This document shows positions 1 through 9,881 of a stretch of DNA of 64,000 nt, piece after piece. Under the pieces are notes generated by a model. It searched no databases. It saw only the letters and a list, made by a program, of their open reading frames with translations, and was not told the origin of the DNA. This DNA comes from Chloroflexota bacterium (GTDB lineage: Bacteria; Chloroflexota; Dehalococcoidia; Lucifugimonadales; GCA-2719675). The translations under genes and the position numbers were made by a program. The stretch covers positions 179,948 through 243,947 of the forward strand of contig PBID01000003.1 in the NCBI GenBank assembly GCA_002719675.1, given 5' to 3'. Numbering within the stretch: position 1 is the first letter of the stretch; every line of letters starts with the position of its first letter.

Positions 1-1
1 T

Positions 2-667
2 CCGAGAAGGGCGCAGTTTTCTCTACAACTTCTACAAGATGCTGTAGATGATGCTCATAGATTGGAAGTTCCTGTTGCGTCACATTGCCACGGAACGGAA
101 GGAATTGTAAATTCTGTAAGTGCAGGAGTAGATAATTTAATTCATTGTTCTTGGATTTCATCAAACCCTTCTGAAGGATATGATTATAGAGAAGATGTTG
201 TTGATGAAATTGCTGACAAGGGCATATTCGTTGATCCCACTATTGCCTTGGGACATCTGAGGCAAATAGATGACCCTGAGGCAGATGTTTTTCAACCAGG
301 GGGAGTGTTCTACGATTTAGATGCCAGATATGAAATGTTACGTGATATGTGGGAAAAAGGAGTCAGGTTTATTTCTGGACTTGATGCAGGAATGTATATG
401 GGGGAATTTGGAACCCATTACAATTCTGTTTTGGTGATGATTGAGAAAATGGGTGTTTCGCCGATTGATGCAATCAAGTGTGTCACAAAAAATTCAGCTG
501 AATGTTTGGGAATATTGCAGGAAACAGGTACATTGGAGAAAGGTAAATCCGCAGATTTAATTGTACTAAGTGATGACTTTGAGAAAAATCCAGATTCTTT
601 GCAAAAAGTAGATACAGTTATCAATAAAGGTGAAATTGTTAAAGAAAATCAAATTCCATTAATTTAA
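2..667 (+). CDS. Amidohydrolase family protein, C-terminal part (5' end outside window)
   Basis: Open frame continues to the window edge upstream of the listed ATG (PRRAQFSLQLLQDAVDDAHRLEVPVASHCHG); HCHG and 'GLDAG' metal-site-like motifs and C-terminal 'GTLEKGKSADLIVL' typical of amidohydrolases. Confidence 0.85.
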   Translation, partial: PRRAQFSLQLLQDAVDDAHRLEVPVASHCHGTEGIVNSVSAGVDNLIHCSWISSNPSEGYDYREDVVDEIADKGIFVDPTIALGHLRQIDDPEADVFQPGGVFYDLDARYEMLRDMWEKGVRFISGLDAGMYMGEFGTHYNSVLVMIEKMGVSPIDAIKCVTKNSAECLGILQETGTLEKGKSADLIVLSDDFEKNPDSLQKVDTVINKGEIVKENQIPLI

Positions 668-697
668 AACCAATTTATTTGAATGAAGGAGCTTCTT

Positions 698-1780
698 ATG
701 AATGATAGAAATTATAATTTTGGACAGGTGGGATATAGAGGAAGGGGAAAGGGTCTTGCGTCTTTTGTTGAAGACGCAAAGGATGCGAAATTAGTTGCCG
801 TAGCAGATTTAGTAGGTGAGAATTTAGAAGATGCTAAATCTTTGTACAGTAATATTAATGTTTATTCTAGTCATTTAGAAATGATTGAAGCTGAAAATTT
901 AGATGTTTTAATCATTGCAACAGCTCCGAAATTTAGATTGCCTATCGTAACTGATGCAGCTCAAAAAGGAGTTAAGGCAATTTATATGGAAAAGCCTATT
1001 GCTAATACTCTTGCAGAAGCAGATAAAATGATTTCTTTGTGCAAGGAAAATGGAGTTGAATTATCAATTGGGCATCAAAGAAGATGGAATCCAAATTATG
1101 TAAATATTAAAAATGCTATAAAAAATGGAGATTTAGGTACTGTAACTCACGGAGTGTCCTATTGGACTGCTGGGAGAATTGGTGCAAATGGAACACATTT
1201 TTTGGACATGATTAATTTTGTGCTTGACGATGAACCAGTTAGAATAAGCGGAACTGCACAATTTGGGATGAATAAAGAGGCAGATTTTAATGAAAAATTA
1301 AATGAATGGATGGAAAAAGATCCAGGAGTCAGTGGATTTATAGATTATTCTAAAGGTACAAGGGTCTGGATACATTGTTTTAATGATGTGATTACACCTC
1401 ATACACATATGTTTTGCGGGACTAAGGGGAGAATAGATGTTTTTGAAGGAACAGGAAAAATGGACATTTTATATAGAGCTAGCGATAAAAACAGCACTGA
1501 TATGAGAGGCGTTCATGAAGTTGAGTCTAAAGAATTCCCTATAACCAACACTGAAGGGAAACCTGAAATAATGGTTTCATATGGGTATCAAGAATTAATT
1601 GAAGTAATTTCTGAAGGAAAAACAAATTCTTCTACAGGAGAAGATGGACGGAAAGCCCTTGAAATGATTGTTGCGTTTCAGCTTTCTTCTGAAAATGGAG
1701 GAAGGCCTGTTACTTTGCCATTACCAGAAAGTTGTTTCAATTATGAGGTTGGTTATCACCCGAATCCATCAGGTAAATAA
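698..1780 (+). CDS. Gfo/Idh/MocA family oxidoreductase (start 683 or 698)
   Basis: Rossmann N-terminus, 'YMEKPIANTLAEADKMI' (EKP motif), 'GHQRRWNPNYV'. Confidence 0.85.
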   Translation: MNDRNYNFGQVGYRGRGKGLASFVEDAKDAKLVAVADLVGENLEDAKSLYSNINVYSSHLEMIEAENLDVLIIATAPKFRLPIVTDAAQKGVKAIYMEKPIANTLAEADKMISLCKENGVELSIGHQRRWNPNYVNIKNAIKNGDLGTVTHGVSYWTAGRIGANGTHFLDMINFVLDDEPVRISGTAQFGMNKEADFNEKLNEWMEKDPGVSGFIDYSKGTRVWIHCFNDVITPHTHMFCGTKGRIDVFEGTGKMDILYRASDKNSTDMRGVHEVESKEFPITNTEGKPEIMVSYGYQELIEVISEGKTNSSTGEDGRKALEMIVAFQLSSENGGRPVTLPLPESCFNYEVGYHPNPSGK

Positions 1781-1914
1781 TTCATGACGTTGAATTGTTA
1801 AAATTTACTTTAATTCGAATAAAAAATGTTTTTATAATTGAAATCAGTATTGACCTTAGGGTTAACTCAGTGTAGCCTCGTTGAAAATTTTGATTTCAAA
1901 AATAGGAGATAATA

Positions 1915-2940
1915 ATGGCAAATGGCAAACTTAGAGCTGGAGTAATTGGATTAGGCTTAGGCTCGAATCATGCGTACGCTTATAATCAGTCATCCCAATA
2001 TGACTTGGTAGGAGTGAGCGAAATTTCTTCAAATGTAGTAGATAATTTTTGGGACAAAGCAAAAATTTCAAAAGGCTCTGTTCCTGTATATGACGATTAT
2101 AAAGAAATGATTGAAAAAGAAAATCTTGATGTTGTTAGCGTTACAATTCCCGACCATTTGCACACAGCTCCTGTTTGTGATGCTTCTAACATGGGGGTAA
2201 AGGGAATATTTTGTGAAAAACCGCTTTGTATCAATCTTGAAGATGCTGACTTAATAGTAGAAACAGTAGAAAAAAATGGAACTAAAATGGCCGTTGACCA
2301 TACAAGGAGCTTTGTTCCCAATTATTCCATGTCAAGAAAATCTATTCGCAATGGAGAGATAGGTGGTTTAACTAGAATTATTGCCCATATGGGTGGAACA
2401 CGTGCGATGTTATTTAGAAATGGGACACATATAGTTGATTTGATTAATTTCTTTGCAGACGCTGATCCAGTGTGGGTTTTAGCTGTTCATGAGCAGGGGT
2501 TTGAAGATTATGGGACCGAATATAAGGGCGAAGGCGGCAAAGATCCTGCCCTAGACCCAGGAAGTACTTTAATAATTGAATATGCCAACGGAGTTCGTGC
2601 GATACTTAATTCTGCAAAAAAAACGCTTGCTTTGTATGAGATAGACCTTATAGGCCCAAATGGCAGAATTTATTGCACAGACAAAAGTGTCACCAGATGG
2701 CTTACGGAAAAGTACGAAGGTACTCCTATACTGGATGAATCTTTTACTAGCCCAGGCTATCCTGAATTTTTTGGAGATTCATTGATTCCTGCTGTTGACG
2801 AACTCGCTGATGTTGTGCTGAATGATGTAGAGACTAGTTCCCCTGTTCGCAGGGCACGACATACATTAGAGATCATGCTTGGTGCTTTAAAGTCGCAAGA
2901 TGGAGGCAATGTGAAGGTTAACTTGCCTCTTCCTAGGTAG
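1915..2940 (+). CDS. Gfo/Idh/MocA family oxidoreductase
   Basis: 'AGVIGLGLGSNHAYAY', 'FCEKPLCINLEDADLIV'; paralogous to the preceding gene. Confidence 0.87.
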   Translation: MANGKLRAGVIGLGLGSNHAYAYNQSSQYDLVGVSEISSNVVDNFWDKAKISKGSVPVYDDYKEMIEKENLDVVSVTIPDHLHTAPVCDASNMGVKGIFCEKPLCINLEDADLIVETVEKNGTKMAVDHTRSFVPNYSMSRKSIRNGEIGGLTRIIAHMGGTRAMLFRNGTHIVDLINFFADADPVWVLAVHEQGFEDYGTEYKGEGGKDPALDPGSTLIIEYANGVRAILNSAKKTLALYEIDLIGPNGRIYCTDKSVTRWLTEKYEGTPILDESFTSPGYPEFFGDSLIPAVDELADVVLNDVETSSPVRRARHTLEIMLGALKSQDGGNVKVNLPLPR

Positions 2941-2988
2941 GTTTATAGATCAGAATAAAGACATTAGTATGACATATCAGGTGTTTTT

Positions 2989-3813
2989 TTGCTGATAGAA
3001 AACTTATTAATTTTTGTTGATTTTCCAACTTGGAAGTTATTTAGTTTGCTGTTAATTTCTTTTTTTGTTGGATTATTAGGTGGATTTGTGGGATTAGCAT
3101 TGGGTACAATACGTCTTCCTTTTTTACTCCTTTTTGGTATCCCTCCTGCTACAGCTGCGGGAACAAATATAATCATAAGTGCTTCTAGCTCGCTATCAGG
3201 CATGATACGTCATTTTAGAGATGGAAGAATTGATTTCAAAATAGCATTAATGATGGGTGTGCCTTCTGTATTTGCTGCTTTTGTAGGAGGTTTATTCAGT
3301 CATCGTTTAAATAGCGATCTTTTGATTTTATTTATTGGTGGATTTGTTGCATGGCAGGGTGTTGAATTTATATTGATGTCGAAAAATAAAAGTAATCAAA
3401 AAAATTCAATTCCCAATTCAAATTATACGCACAAAAATATGATTCGAAATTTGTCTGAAGCTGGAATAGGACTAGGAATAGGACTACTTGGAGGATTGGT
3501 GGGGCTAATATTGGGAAGCATTAGATTGCCGGCATTAATACGTCTTTTAAAGGTAGAGCCACGCATAGCTGCTGGGACGAATACAATAATTGGATTTTGC
3601 ATGGGTTTTGTTGGAGGACTTGGGCATTCAATTCATGGAGGGATTGAGTATGAAATAGTTCTGATGATGGGACTTGCTGCTATTTTGGGCAGCTACCAAG
3701 GTGCCAGATTAACAGGGAAAGTTAATCTGAATTTATTGCTTGCTTTTATGGGAGGAGTTCTTTCAATTACAGGAATTGTAATGTTTTTGAGAGGGGTAAT
3801 CAATTTATATTAA
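2989..3813 (+). CDS. TSUP/TauE-SafE family membrane transporter
   Basis: Duplicated 'GLLGGFVGLALGTIRLP...AAGTNIIIS' / 'GLLGGLVGLILGSIRLP...AAGTNTIIG' repeats, hydrophobic. Confidence 0.85.
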   Translation: MLIENLLIFVDFPTWKLFSLLLISFFVGLLGGFVGLALGTIRLPFLLLFGIPPATAAGTNIIISASSSLSGMIRHFRDGRIDFKIALMMGVPSVFAAFVGGLFSHRLNSDLLILFIGGFVAWQGVEFILMSKNKSNQKNSIPNSNYTHKNMIRNLSEAGIGLGIGLLGGLVGLILGSIRLPALIRLLKVEPRIAAGTNTIIGFCMGFVGGLGHSIHGGIEYEIVLMMGLAAILGSYQGARLTGKVNLNLLLAFMGGVLSITGIVMFLRGVINLY

Positions 3814-4548
3814 TTATCTTGCCCATTTTCCTTTTGGGGTTTCAAGTAATACTGTTACTCCCATATCAAGATAAAGTTGCCTGCTTCCAAGGTCATTTCT
3901 GAAGCAAACAGCAGTGTTTGTAGATGAAAGTTCATTGGAAGTAAATGCAACACAATCTTCGATGGACTTAAAGTTATGATTTGAAGTATTTTCTAAACTA
4001 AATGAAAGGTCTGCAGGTCCAAAAGATAAGCAATCCACCCCAGGTTTAGCAAATTTGCGACAATTTTTTACGGCATCAACTGATTCTAATTGAAGCCACA
4101 AAGTGCCATAATTTTCCCACCAGTGGCTATATTCTAACCGAGAGGGTTTTTGTGAAAGACCGACTCTGTCTTGCCCTCCCCAACTGCGAATACCTTTTGG
4201 AGGATAATAAAAATTGTTTATAGTTTCAATAACAGTTGATTCAAGTTCAATTTGAGGTATTTCAACTCCAGAAGGTCCAAGATCAATGTAATTACCTGAT
4301 AAAAATGCTAGATTTGTATGTTTAATTCTAAATTGAACATGAATGTTTAGCTCGTTGGCTATGTAGCAAAAATTAGAAATGCTATCTTCGTTGAGGGGAG
4401 CATGTTGCCCGTCTATTAAAACAAAATCATAATTATTGCTTTCGATGAGTTTGGTCAATTCGTCTTTGTTCATGTTTACTGAAGCCATTGTTCCAAACAC
4501 TGGCATTTTTTTTGAAATTTTGTATTTTACAGAATTGTTTTCAGTCAT
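3814..4548 (-). CDS. HpcH/HpaI aldolase family protein
   Basis: 'DFVLIDGQHAPLNEDSI', 'GIRSWGGQDRVG', 'CLSFGPADLSFSL' typical of the class II aldolase/citrate lyase-like family. Confidence 0.85.
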   Translation of the reverse strand: MTENNSVKYKISKKMPVFGTMASVNMNKDELTKLIESNNYDFVLIDGQHAPLNEDSISNFCYIANELNIHVQFRIKHTNLAFLSGNYIDLGPSGVEIPQIELESTVIETINNFYYPPKGIRSWGGQDRVGLSQKPSRLEYSHWWENYGTLWLQLESVDAVKNCRKFAKPGVDCLSFGPADLSFSLENTSNHNFKSIEDCVAFTSNELSSTNTAVCFRNDLGSRQLYLDMGVTVLLETPKGKWAR

Positions 4549-4563
4549 ATTTTAAAATTGCCT

Positions 4564-5112
4564 TTATCGTTTTTGTCTCTGTGCGTTTTTTGCATCGATT
4601 TCTGCTTTTCTTTCTTTTCTTTCTCTGTTTCTGTCACTGCTTGATTGTTCTCTTCTTCCAATACTAGAAAATCTTTCTTCAGTAATTTGTATTGTAGAAC
4701 TTAAAGCCCATACTTCGTTAAATGTTCCACTGCTTGCGTTTCCGGTGTTATTAAGGGATGGAAAGCGAATTTTAGAAAGGCCTGTTGAAAATGTAGAAGA
4801 TTCTCCGGTTTCTTCATTGATCATAGTTTGAGAACACGTTGCTTCGTCTAGAATTTCCACTCTAGTTCCCTTTTTTGTAGTAATTTCGCCAGGAGAAGAA
4901 ACCTGACAAATGTCCGTGCTGCTGTAGTTAAATGTAGTCCAAGCAATCATTGGAATTGTGATAGATTGTTCTGAAGCTTCAATTAATATTCCTCGACCAG
5001 ATCCACTTTTTTCAGAGCAAGAAATTAAAACTCCAAGTGAAACACATGAAATTAATGTCATTAACAAGAACATTTTTGGATTTAAATCTTTATTTTTTGA
5101 TAGCATATTCAT
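4564..5112 (-). CDS. Uncharacterised lipoprotein, paralog of the next gene
   Basis: Signal peptide with lipobox (GVLISC); shares 'GTRVE(I/V)(L/I)DEATCSQT..NEETGESSTFST.LSKIRFPS' with 5128..5715; Arg/Lys/Glu-rich C-terminus. Confidence 0.75.
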   Translation of the reverse strand: MNMLSKNKDLNPKMFLLMTLISCVSLGVLISCSEKSGSGRGILIEASEQSITIPMIAWTTFNYSSTDICQVSSPGEITTKKGTRVEILDEATCSQTMINEETGESSTFSTGLSKIRFPSLNNTGNASSGTFNEVWALSSTIQITEERFSSIGRREQSSSDRNRERKERKAEIDAKNAQRQKR

Positions 5113-5127
5113 TCTTCAATCCTGTAA

Positions 5128-5715
5128 TTACTTTTTGGCTTTTTCCTTAGCTTTTTCCTTAGCTTTTTGTTCTGCTTTTTCTTTTTCTCTTTGCTCTAGC
5201 CTTTGTTTTACCTTATCTTCGTTTTGTACATTGCTCCTTGCTTGAGTTCTTAATTTTTCTTCAATGATTCTTATGTTTGAAGTTAATGTCCATAATTCCC
5301 AGAAGGAACCTATTCCTTCTGCATGGGCTCCAGCGGTAGCGTTTCCTACATTTGTTGGAGATGGAAAGCGAATTTTAGAAAGGCTTGTTGAAAATGTAGA
5401 GGATTCTCCAGTTTCTTCGTTAAATATTGTTTGTGAGCATGTGGCTTCATCAATAACTTCAACTCGTGTACCTTTTCTAAGAGCAATAGGGTTAAGTGAG
5501 CTCGCTTGATCAACAATACAAGCATTAGTTCCGTTATATTCAAATGTTTGCCATGCAGCGAAAGGAACTTCTACTCCATCTAAAGTAGAGTTTTGTAAAA
5601 CTCCTCTGATTTTTCCGCCCTTGCCTGAACATGCGGTTAATGTAATAATTGCAAGGCAAAAAAGTAAAAAATAAATTGGAATGAATTTTTTTTTGTAAAA
5701 AACAAATCTCATCAC
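5128..5715 (-). CDS. Uncharacterised lipoprotein, tandem paralog
   Basis: Lipobox (ITLTAC), shared domain as above, KEKAEQKAKEKAKEKAKK tail. Confidence 0.75.
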   Translation of the reverse strand: MMRFVFYKKKFIPIYFLLFCLAIITLTACSGKGGKIRGVLQNSTLDGVEVPFAAWQTFEYNGTNACIVDQASSLNPIALRKGTRVEVIDEATCSQTIFNEETGESSTFSTSLSKIRFPSPTNVGNATAGAHAEGIGSFWELWTLTSNIRIIEEKLRTQARSNVQNEDKVKQRLEQREKEKAEQKAKEKAKEKAKK

Positions 5716-5810
5716 AGGATTCCTTTATATAAGAAGGTTGGTATAGGAAGTATACAGAAGATTACAAAGGGATTCTAGATTTGAAGAAAATTTTTCTTTT
5801 TTATATTGAA

Positions 5811-6191
5811 TTAATTTTTAAATTTTTTTAGTAAATTCACTATCCAGTTATTTTTCTCATAATCAATTTCTCTACCACGCCAAGTTTTTTTTGTTTTGGC
5901 TGGTTTCACAAAAATTATTGAATATCCAAATACAACAAGGGCAAGCCCTAACCAACCAGATATTGAGATAAAAACTGATTCAACGTTTCTTAAAATAATA
6001 AATGTTAGAATTAAAGCGATACCTAGGGAAATAATATAACCTGGAGCAATTTTCCATTCTTTGCTAAATAGGATTTTGTTCAATTTCTGATAAAACGAAT
6101 CAGAATGTTTGGAGGTTTTATTTGCTTTTTGTAGCTCTCCAGCTTTATTTAATATTTCTTCTATCTCATCTTTGTAGTTTTTAGTCATCAA
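5811..6191 (-). CDS. Small membrane protein of unknown function
   Basis: Two hydrophobic segments and 'TWRGREIDY' tail. Confidence 0.6.
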   Translation of the reverse strand: MMTKNYKDEIEEILNKAGELQKANKTSKHSDSFYQKLNKILFSKEWKIAPGYIISLGIALILTFIILRNVESVFISISGWLGLALVVFGYSIIFVKPAKTKKTWRGREIDYEKNNWIVNLLKKFKN

Positions 6192-6283
6192 AGTTCCAAA
6201 TCAAGTAAAATATTATTTTGTTACATAATCGTAAGTTAAATTTTTATTTGATGTCAAATAATTGTTAAAAATTTATACTGGCA

Positions 6284-7333
6284 TTAAGTAGAGGATGAAC
6301 AAACTTTTTTAAGTGTTTCAGGAAAAGAATTCACAGCAGTTTGTGACCAATTTCCCATTAGGCATACCTGAATCCAGTTGCGTTTAACAAGGTATTCACT
6401 GTTGAAGCTTAATTCAAATCCAGATTCTTTCAACTTGTTACCAATATCAACTGAATTTAAAGTTTTTGGTAGATGAATCGTTGTAACTGCAGGAGAAGAA
6501 TTTTTTAAATCACCTATTACTTCAAACCCCATTTCTTTGATACTGTTTCTTAAAAATTTTGAAGCTTTAACAGTTTCATGGAAAGAAGCAGAAGGGTTCA
6601 TCAAATTAACAGCTGTTTTAAGAGCATAAACCAGATTCGATGAAATCGTAAAAGGAATACCCTTTTTGTCTTGATATAATCCTAAATCTAAATTTCTTGG
6701 AAGGCTTTTAGATGAGGTAGGTTTATAAGATGAAAAAACCAAGGCTAGACCGGGAAAAGAGCCAATTCCTTTGCCACTGACTGCAGAGGCTAAATAAACA
6801 TTATTTAAATCCACTGGCATATTTCCAATAGTGCTGATGCAATCAAGTATGATTTTCACTTTCCGTTTGTTGCAAATAATTTTTAGCTCAGATAATTTTG
6901 TTAGTTTGCCACTAGATGTTTCGCAATGAGTAAGCCATATCCATCGAATGTCAGGATTTTTTTCTAGTGTTTTTTCAATTTCTTTTAGATTAAAACTATT
7001 GCCCCATGGTATTTTAAATTCTTCGAATTTTAACTGAGCCCTAGATGCATGATCAACGAGTCTTTCTCCGAATTCTCCACTGTTTAGAACCAGGCCATAT
7101 TCTTTTAAAAGTTTTAACTGGTAAGCGATGATGTCGTTAGCTAAAGTACCGGATCCTGTAATGATTTGACAAAAATTTGCAGATAATATTTTGCACAAAT
7201 CAAATCTTAATTCAGATACAGCATCCACAAAGCTGCCTAAGCGGTGGGAAATTGGAAGTTTGCTAAACTCATCGAGGACTTCTTTTCTAATTGTAACTGG
7301 CCCTGGGAGTAAGTTAAACAAAAGATTATCCAC
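6284..7333 (-). CDS. Aminotransferase class V (AGXT/2-aminoethylphosphonate transaminase-like)
   Basis: 'NLLPGPVTIRKEVL', 'GSGTLANDII', 'LTHCETSSGKL', 'VKIILDCISTIG', 'AVSGKGIGSFPGLALVF' (PLP Lys region). Confidence 0.85.
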   Translation of the reverse strand: MDNLLFNLLPGPVTIRKEVLDEFSKLPISHRLGSFVDAVSELRFDLCKILSANFCQIITGSGTLANDIIAYQLKLLKEYGLVLNSGEFGERLVDHASRAQLKFEEFKIPWGNSFNLKEIEKTLEKNPDIRWIWLTHCETSSGKLTKLSELKIICNKRKVKIILDCISTIGNMPVDLNNVYLASAVSGKGIGSFPGLALVFSSYKPTSSKSLPRNLDLGLYQDKKGIPFTISSNLVYALKTAVNLMNPSASFHETVKASKFLRNSIKEMGFEVIGDLKNSSPAVTTIHLPKTLNSVDIGNKLKESGFELSFNSEYLVKRNWIQVCLMGNWSQTAVNSFPETLKKVCSSST

Positions 7334-7904
7334 TATTTTCTTCAGTGATTGCGTCTTTAAGGAATTTTTCAGCCCATTCGTGAGTAAGGTCTTCTAGTTT
7401 TTTATACATGGGTTGATAATATACTTGTCCACTTTTGACTGGATTGCCGAAAGGCAAGAAACCTAATCTTAGATATAATTTTTCTTGCTCAACAATTCCG
7501 GAAATTAAAGCTATATCGAATCCTTTTTTAATACAAACTAGTGCAAGTTTTGTTAAAAGGCCTTGTAATATTCGTCCACTTCTTCTTTTAGTTTCAATTG
7601 ACAGGAGTCTAATTTCGCATGGTTTAAAGTTTTTATAAAAAAAAGAATCTAAGTTTTTAACTTTTGCATCTAGAGAAAAAGGTCTGTTTCCTCTCACAGA
7701 AACCATTGCAATGACGATCCCATTTTCTAAGCAGATCACATAAGTGTTTTCGGTGTGGAATTTATCTACCAAATATTTTTTAGGATTTTGAGGATGTTGT
7801 TGAATTTCTTCTACAAAAGTTTTGTAATTTAGCTTGTTGATTTGGTCAAATTCTTCGGGTGTTTCTGCAATTTTAAATTGCAATTTTGAATCTGCGTTAG
7901 ACAA
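7326..7904 (-). CDS. GNAT-like N-acyltransferase (FeeM/acyl-homoserine-lactone-synthase-like fold suspected)
   Basis: 'FKIAETPEEFDQINKLNYKTFVEEI..', 'CEIRLLSIETKRRSGRILQGLLTKLALVCIKKGFDIALISGI...LYLRLGF'; overlaps the aminotransferase start by 8 bp. Confidence 0.7.
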   Translation of the reverse strand: MSNADSKLQFKIAETPEEFDQINKLNYKTFVEEIQQHPQNPKKYLVDKFHTENTYVICLENGIVIAMVSVRGNRPFSLDAKVKNLDSFFYKNFKPCEIRLLSIETKRRSGRILQGLLTKLALVCIKKGFDIALISGIVEQEKLYLRLGFLPFGNPVKSGQVYYQPMYKKLEDLTHEWAEKFLKDAITEENSG

Positions 7905-7941
7905 TTATTTTTACCTACTCTAATCATTACAATAGTTTTGG

Positions 7942-8535
7942 TTAGATATTGTACTCGCTATTTTTGAATTTTAATATTTCTTTTAAGTTGTTTCTGTGTG
8001 CAAAAATTACCAGTATTGCATTGACTGCAACTACTAATGTATCAATTAGATTTTTTGAATACAGAAAAGTTCCAAAGGGAGTTAAAAATACTACGAATAA
8101 TACTCCAAGCGTTGAGTTTCTAAAAATAATTGATGTAATGGGAATAATTATTAATCCTAAAACAGATATTATCCAATTGGAGATTAGCATTACGCCCAAA
8201 AAAGGACCAAGGCCTTTACCTCCTTTAAATTTCATTAATATAGGATAAATATGCCCTAATATAACAAATGTTCCACAAAAACCAGTTAAAACCTCAGAAG
8301 AGCTAAGTAATTTTGAAACTAAAAATATTACAATAGATCCTTTCAAAATATCTGATAAAAAAGTTATAAAAAAGCCGGTTTTATTGGTGTTTCTATAAAC
8401 ATTCATAGCGCCTGTGCTGCCTGAGCCAATTGTTCTGATGTCAGTTTTTTGAAAAGTTTTTGCGTATAGAAATCCAGATGGGAAATTTCCCATTAGATAT
8501 GAAAATATAAGCAAGATAGTTGTTTCAAGTAGCAT
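7942..8535 (-). CDS. plsY: Glycerol-3-phosphate acyltransferase PlsY
   Basis: 'YLMGNFPSGFLYAKTFQKTDIRTIGSGSTGAMNVYRNTNKTGF', 'FKGGKGLGPFLG' conserved PlsY motifs. Confidence 0.93.
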   Translation of the reverse strand: MLLETTILLIFSYLMGNFPSGFLYAKTFQKTDIRTIGSGSTGAMNVYRNTNKTGFFITFLSDILKGSIVIFLVSKLLSSSEVLTGFCGTFVILGHIYPILMKFKGGKGLGPFLGVMLISNWIISVLGLIIIPITSIIFRNSTLGVLFVVFLTPFGTFLYSKNLIDTLVVAVNAILVIFAHRNNLKEILKFKNSEYNI

Positions 8536-8734
8536 TTATTAGTTTTTCAGGAAATCATGTGTTAAGTATATTCTATAATTTTTTAGCTGTTCAGTTAAGA
8601 TGTGTTCAGCTGTTTCTGGTTGTTTTAATAGGCAATATTTGTTAACCTTTAGCTATGAATTTGTATTTATTTAATTTGAAATAAATAACATTAATTCGAA
8701 TCTTACGTTTTAATTTCTGAAGGGATATCTTGAA

Positions 8735-9833
8735 ATGAAATCAGAAAGGCTCAAAATAAATAAACTTTTAGACAGAGTTTCAAGAATTATGGTGCGTCTT
8801 TGACGCAGACTCTAAATTGGAAAAAACAGATAAAATTGAAAAAGAAATTTCTTCAGAAGGTTTTTGGGACAATACTTTGATGGCACAAAAAAAGATGAAA
8901 GAGCTATCTCTACTTAAAAATCAAATTGAACCATGGCTTCAATTTAGAATAGAACTAGAGAATTTGATAGATCTTTGTGATTTAGCTGACGTTGAACATG
9001 ATGAAACTTTGGAGAAAGAAATAATTGCTGAAATAAATCTAATTTTTGACAAGATTAATTCAGAGGAATTTAAAGTTTCATTATCGGGAATCTATGATCA
9101 CAGAGCAGCTATTTTTGCGATACATTCAGGGGCTGGAGGTCTAGAAGCTCAAGATTGGGCTCAGATGTTATTTAGAATGTATAAAAAATGGTCTGATCAA
9201 AGAGATTTTAATATTAATGTTTTAAATGTTTCAGTGGGAGAAGAGGGGGGGATTAAAAGCATAGTTGTAGAACTCAATGGAGATTATGCTTTTGGTTATT
9301 TAAAATCAGAAAAAGGGGTACATAGGTTAGTAAGAATATCTCCATTTGATGCAGATCATGCAAGGCACACATCTTTTGCCTTGGTAGAGGTAATGCCTGA
9401 GGTAGAAGATGATGTAGAAGTTTCCATAGATCCTTCAGACCTTAAGATAGATGTATTTAAGGCTGGTGGAGCAGGAGGCCAAAGTGTACAGAAAAATTCT
9501 ACTGCCGTTCGAATTACTCATATTCCTTCAGGCATCAAAGTAAGCTGCCAAAACGAAAGATCTCAATATCAAAATAAAACTATTGCTATGAAAATCCTTT
9601 CATCTAGATTGTTACAGCAAAATATAAATGAAAAAAATGAAGAAATTAATAAACTTAAAGGAGAGCATATTTCCGCAGAGTGGGGAAATCAAATTAGAAG
9701 TTATGTTTTGCACCCATATACGATGGTAAAAGATCATCGTACGGGATTTAATGTAACCAATGCAGATGCAGTTCTAAATGGAAATATTCAAGGATTTATT
9801 GATGAATATTTAAGAAAGAATATTGCTGTTTAA
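8735..9833 (+). CDS. prfB: Peptide chain release factor 2, with programmed +1 frameshift at 8798-8804 (CTT TGA C)
   Basis: Frame 1: MKSERLKINKLLDRVSRIMVRL then TGA (8801-8803); +1 shift to DADSKLEKTDKIEKEISSEGFWDN. GGQ motif (GGAGGQSVQKN) and RF2-type SPF motif (ISPFDADHARHTSF). ORF track lists only 8817-9833. Confidence 0.95.
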
Positions 9834-9881
9834 TATGTTGATTATTGATTTAATTTTGATGATAATTTTTTGAGGAGAAAG

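Noticed and set aside
418-624. Antisense ORF inside the amidohydrolase gene (and similar short ORFs, e.g. 2097-2321, 7435-7638, 21155-21451, 23377-23628, 30061-30369, 52199-52423)
   Set aside because: Fully contained on the opposite strand of well-supported genes, with no recognisable motifs; expected by chance from codon structure.
4958-5245. 95-aa plus-strand ORF with a repetitive hydrophobic tail (FLAFSLAFSLAFCSAFSFSLC)
   Set aside because: It is the antisense of the Lys/Glu/Ala-rich tail of the lipoprotein gene; the apparent TM segment is an artefact of low complexity.
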